Assembly (NCBI RefSeq): GCF_006152115.1
Contig: NZ_VDFU01000013.1
Coordinates: 1-64,000 of the forward strand
DNA: 64,000 nucleotides
Origin: Rubellimicrobium rubrum
Lineage (GTDB): Bacteria; Pseudomonadota; Alphaproteobacteria; Rhodobacterales; Rhodobacteraceae
Direction of reading: 5' to 3'
The first letter of the stretch is position 1. Each line of letters starts with the position of its first letter. The position numbers and the translations under genes were made by a program. Of the stretch, positions 63,285 through 64,000 are shown in pieces. The notes beneath the pieces were generated by a model, which searched no databases, was not told where the DNA came from, and was given only the letters and a program-made list of their open reading frames with translations.

Positions 63285-63938
63285 TCAACCCCCAGCGGTT
63301 TCACCCGTAGCCGCGATGCCGTACTGGACCGCTGTGGCCTGATCGATCTCGCAGACCGCGGTGGGCATCGCCGCGTCGCCGCCTGCGGTGGCTTCTGTGC
63401 TGGCGTCAGCCGTCTCCGTCTGGGCCTCCATGGCCATGTCGGCGGCCACGCCGGCGCTGCCCGGCTCGGCGGCGCCAGTTGCGGCATCGGGTGCCATGCC
63501 GGCATCGGCGGTCGCGGCATCGGCCGTGCCCTCGGATACCGTGCCCTCGCTGGTCGCGGTCGTGGCGGCCCCCGCCCCGACAGCCGCTTCGGTCGTGGGC
63601 TCGGTCGACGCCGTGTCGGAACCGGCATCAGCCGCCGCCGCGGCATCGGCCGGGGCAGCACCGCCTGCCGCGGCATCAGTCGTCGCGCCATCGGCACTGG
63701 GATCGGCGGCCACCATGTCGGCGCCCTTGGCATCGCTGTTCATCATGCCTGCGGCCTCAACCACCGCGGCCGCGTCCATGCCGCAGGCTTCGGCCGCCAG
63801 CGCCACCGGAACCTGCACCATGGAGCCGCCGACGTTCACCATGACCAAGCCATCGGTCATCGTTTCCTGGGCCAGCGATGCTCCGGACGACGCGATCAGG
63901 GCCGCCGCAGACACGGCGGCGAGAGTGCGGATACGCAT
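63285..63938 (-). CDS. secreted Ala/Thr/Asp-rich protein of unknown function
   Basis: The 217-residue protein has a signal peptide (MRIRTLAAVSAAALIASSGASLAQ, cut near residue 23, quoted as a description of the pattern), a short conserved-looking segment with VNVGGSMVQVPVALAAEACGM (about 33-53), then about 110 residues of Ala/Thr/Gly/Asp/Glu-rich low complexity, and a final segment AVCEIDQATAVQYGIA. Two cysteines (one in each terminal segment) might pair. The start at 63938 has GGGAGG 7 bases upstream. The role is not known. A similar low-complexity domain follows the membrane anchor in the protein at 755-1135. Confidence 0.8.
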   Translation of the reverse strand: MRIRTLAAVSAAALIASSGASLAQETMTDGLVMVNVGGSMVQVPVALAAEACGMDAAAVVEAAGMMNSDAKGADMVAADPSADGATTDAAAGGAAPADAAAAADAGSDTASTEPTTEAAVGAGAATTATSEGTVSEGTADAATADAGMAPDAATGAAEPGSAGVAADMAMEAQTETADASTEATAGGDAAMPTAVCEIDQATAVQYGIAATGETAGG

Positions 63939-64000
63939 GAAAGTCCTCCCTTGAGTGAGCCGAGGTTCAGCCTTTGGCCATGGCCCCGGCGCGGGAGTTG

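Overview
The window is high-GC DNA with dense genes, many 4-base start/stop overlaps, and gene families typical of Alphaproteobacteria. The mix points to the Rhodobacterales (Rhodobacteraceae/Paracoccaceae): ExoY/ExoF/ExoA-type polysaccharide genes, a GH16-RTX glycanase, a CopG-like regulator beside a PHB-depolymerase-type esterase, a PaoABC-like oxidoreductase and a 41-residue Lys-rich protein. The genus is not determined. No rRNA, tRNA, CRISPR array, intact insertion sequence or prophage was seen.

Left part (1-14.1 kb), housekeeping and stress genes. In order these are a truncated GSP17M-type stress protein, a small anchored Ala/Thr/Asp-repeat protein, a three-gene molybdenum aldehyde/xanthine dehydrogenase (2Fe-2S, FAD and Moco subunits), a DUF808 membrane protein, a class III-type sirtuin followed by a GNAT acetyltransferase, phosphoglycolate phosphatase and ribulose-phosphate epimerase (overlapping), a di-haem cytochrome c peroxidase, RecX, and a Cys-less carboxymuconolactone decarboxylase-like protein.

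Acid-sugar catabolic island (14.5-26.3 kb). A DUF1537 four-carbon-acid-sugar kinase and a FadR/GntR regulator run rightward. They converge on a leftward operon of a BNR sialidase-like protein, PdxA2-type dehydrogenase, DHDPS-family lyase/aldolase and iron-type alcohol dehydrogenase. A complete dipeptide/oligopeptide-type ABC importer follows: binding protein, two permeases and a double-ATPase protein. The kinase and PdxA2 pair is the established D-threonate/D-erythronate route to DHAP. The sialidase-like and DHDPS members imply a larger, uncharacterised substrate processed first.

Middle (26.3-30.4 kb). A PHB-depolymerase-family esterase with its CopG-like neighbour, a cold-shock protein with a strong hairpin downstream, a fatty-acid desaturase and a tiny Lys-rich protein.

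Surface-polysaccharide region I (30.9-38.0 kb, all leftward). A UDP-xylose synthase-like epimerase, a GT61 glycosyltransferase fused by overlap to a Cys-rich YkgJ-like protein, then four tightly overlapping genes: a left-handed beta-helix acyltransferase, AMP-forming ligase, acyl carrier protein and PLP decarboxylase. The last three resemble the exosortase-A-associated trio, but no exosortase lies in the window. This carrier-protein module is one of the two most interesting systems here.

Region II (38.6-61.6 kb). A CE2-type SGNH esterase, an animal-type haem peroxidase, a polysaccharide deacetylase, an O-antigen-ligase/polymerase, several GT2 enzymes including two convergent paralogues, a Wzc/ExoP co-polymerase kinase, ExoA- and ExoL-like transferases, a GH16-RTX secreted glycanase, a frameshifted glycosyltransferase pseudogene, a Wzx/ExoT flippase, an ExoF/Wza-like export protein and an ExoY-like initiating transferase. 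Together they form a nearly complete Wzx/Wzy-type exopolysaccharide locus. ExoY is preceded by an A+T-rich region containing nested inverted repeats. The window ends with an Ala/Thr/Asp-rich secreted protein of unknown role.
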